Of a DNA stretch of 15,571 bases, positions 15,510 to 15,571 are shown piece by piece (position 1 is the first letter of the stretch; each line of letters starts with the position of its first letter). Below the pieces are notes generated by a model. It had not been told where the DNA came from. It made no database searches and was given only the letters and a program-made list of their open reading frames with translations. Source of the DNA: an uncultured Proteiniphilum sp. (GTDB lineage Bacteria; Bacteroidota; Bacteroidia; Bacteroidales; Dysgonomonadaceae); the NCBI RefSeq assembly GCF_937873925.1, contig NZ_CALNAT010000053.1:1-15571 (forward strand), in the 5' to 3' direction. Position numbers and translations under genes: made by a program.

Positions 15510-15571
15510 GCGAGCGCAGAACAAATTTATTTGCTTTGCCGAGCGCAGAATTGAAAATCGAGGAGCGAAGG
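15510..15571. repeat. GC-rich intergenic repeat at right edge
   Basis: CGAGCGCAGAA occurs at 15511-15521 and again at 15540-15550, a spacing of 29 nt, and a related GAGGAGCGAAGG ends the window. Between them, CAAAT and ATTTG at about 15522-15533 can pair. The composition contrasts with the AT-rich gap before it. It looks like part of a dispersed intergenic repeat or the edge of a mobile element, continuing outside the window. No terminator is visible between 15474 and this repeat. Confidence 0.5.

Overview
The window looks like chromosomal DNA of a gut- or anaerobe-type Bacteroidales bacterium (Bacteroides/Parabacteroides/Dysgonomonas-like). The reasons are a complete SusC/SusD pair with its own ECF sigma factor and FecR-type anti-sigma factor, a BACON-domain protein, TonB-dependent receptors with an N-terminal carboxypeptidase-regulatory-like domain, weak Shine-Dalgarno sequences, and promoters that resemble the Bacteroidetes TTTG / TAnnTTTG pattern. 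No rRNA, tRNA, CRISPR array or transposase is visible.

Layout. Positions 1-844 hold the 3' end of a surface/periplasmic protein (BACON plus two tandem OB-like domains), followed by a strong terminator. A long-chain flavodoxin (minus strand, 1179-1685) converges on it across a perfect bidirectional terminator (about 1040-1082). The flavodoxin is divergent from a non-SusC TonB-dependent receptor (1945-4362), which ends in its own terminator; together they form a small module that may be iron/metal related. From about 4550 to 6090 lies a lower-GC segment: a Tat-exported mandelate-racemase-like enolase-superfamily enzyme (4746-5969) flanked by two copies of the same promoter/leader. The downstream copy drives the sigma factor. 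The upstream copy still carries the first codons of that sigma gene and then breaks off.

Positions 6070-15473 form a classic polysaccharide utilisation locus (PUL): ECF sigma factor (with a hydrophobic C-terminal tail), FecR anti-sigma factor, SusC with an N-terminal STN signalling domain, SusD lipoprotein, terminator, and an exported glycosidase-like protein with a probable six-hairpin (alpha/alpha)6 catalytic domain. Expected logic: glycan binding by SusCD is relayed from the SusC STN domain to periplasmic FecR, releasing the sigma factor to transcribe the locus. The glycosidase-like protein, and perhaps the exported enolase-fold enzyme, would then process the substrate in the periplasm or at the surface. 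The substrate cannot be read from the sequence; an acidic sugar is a guess based only on the enolase-superfamily enzyme.

The main oddities are the duplicated promoter/leader with a truncated sigma-gene start around the enolase-superfamily gene, a one-base frameshift in a run of A that splits susD, a hairpin in the FecR-SusC gap, and a short GC-rich repeat at the right end.
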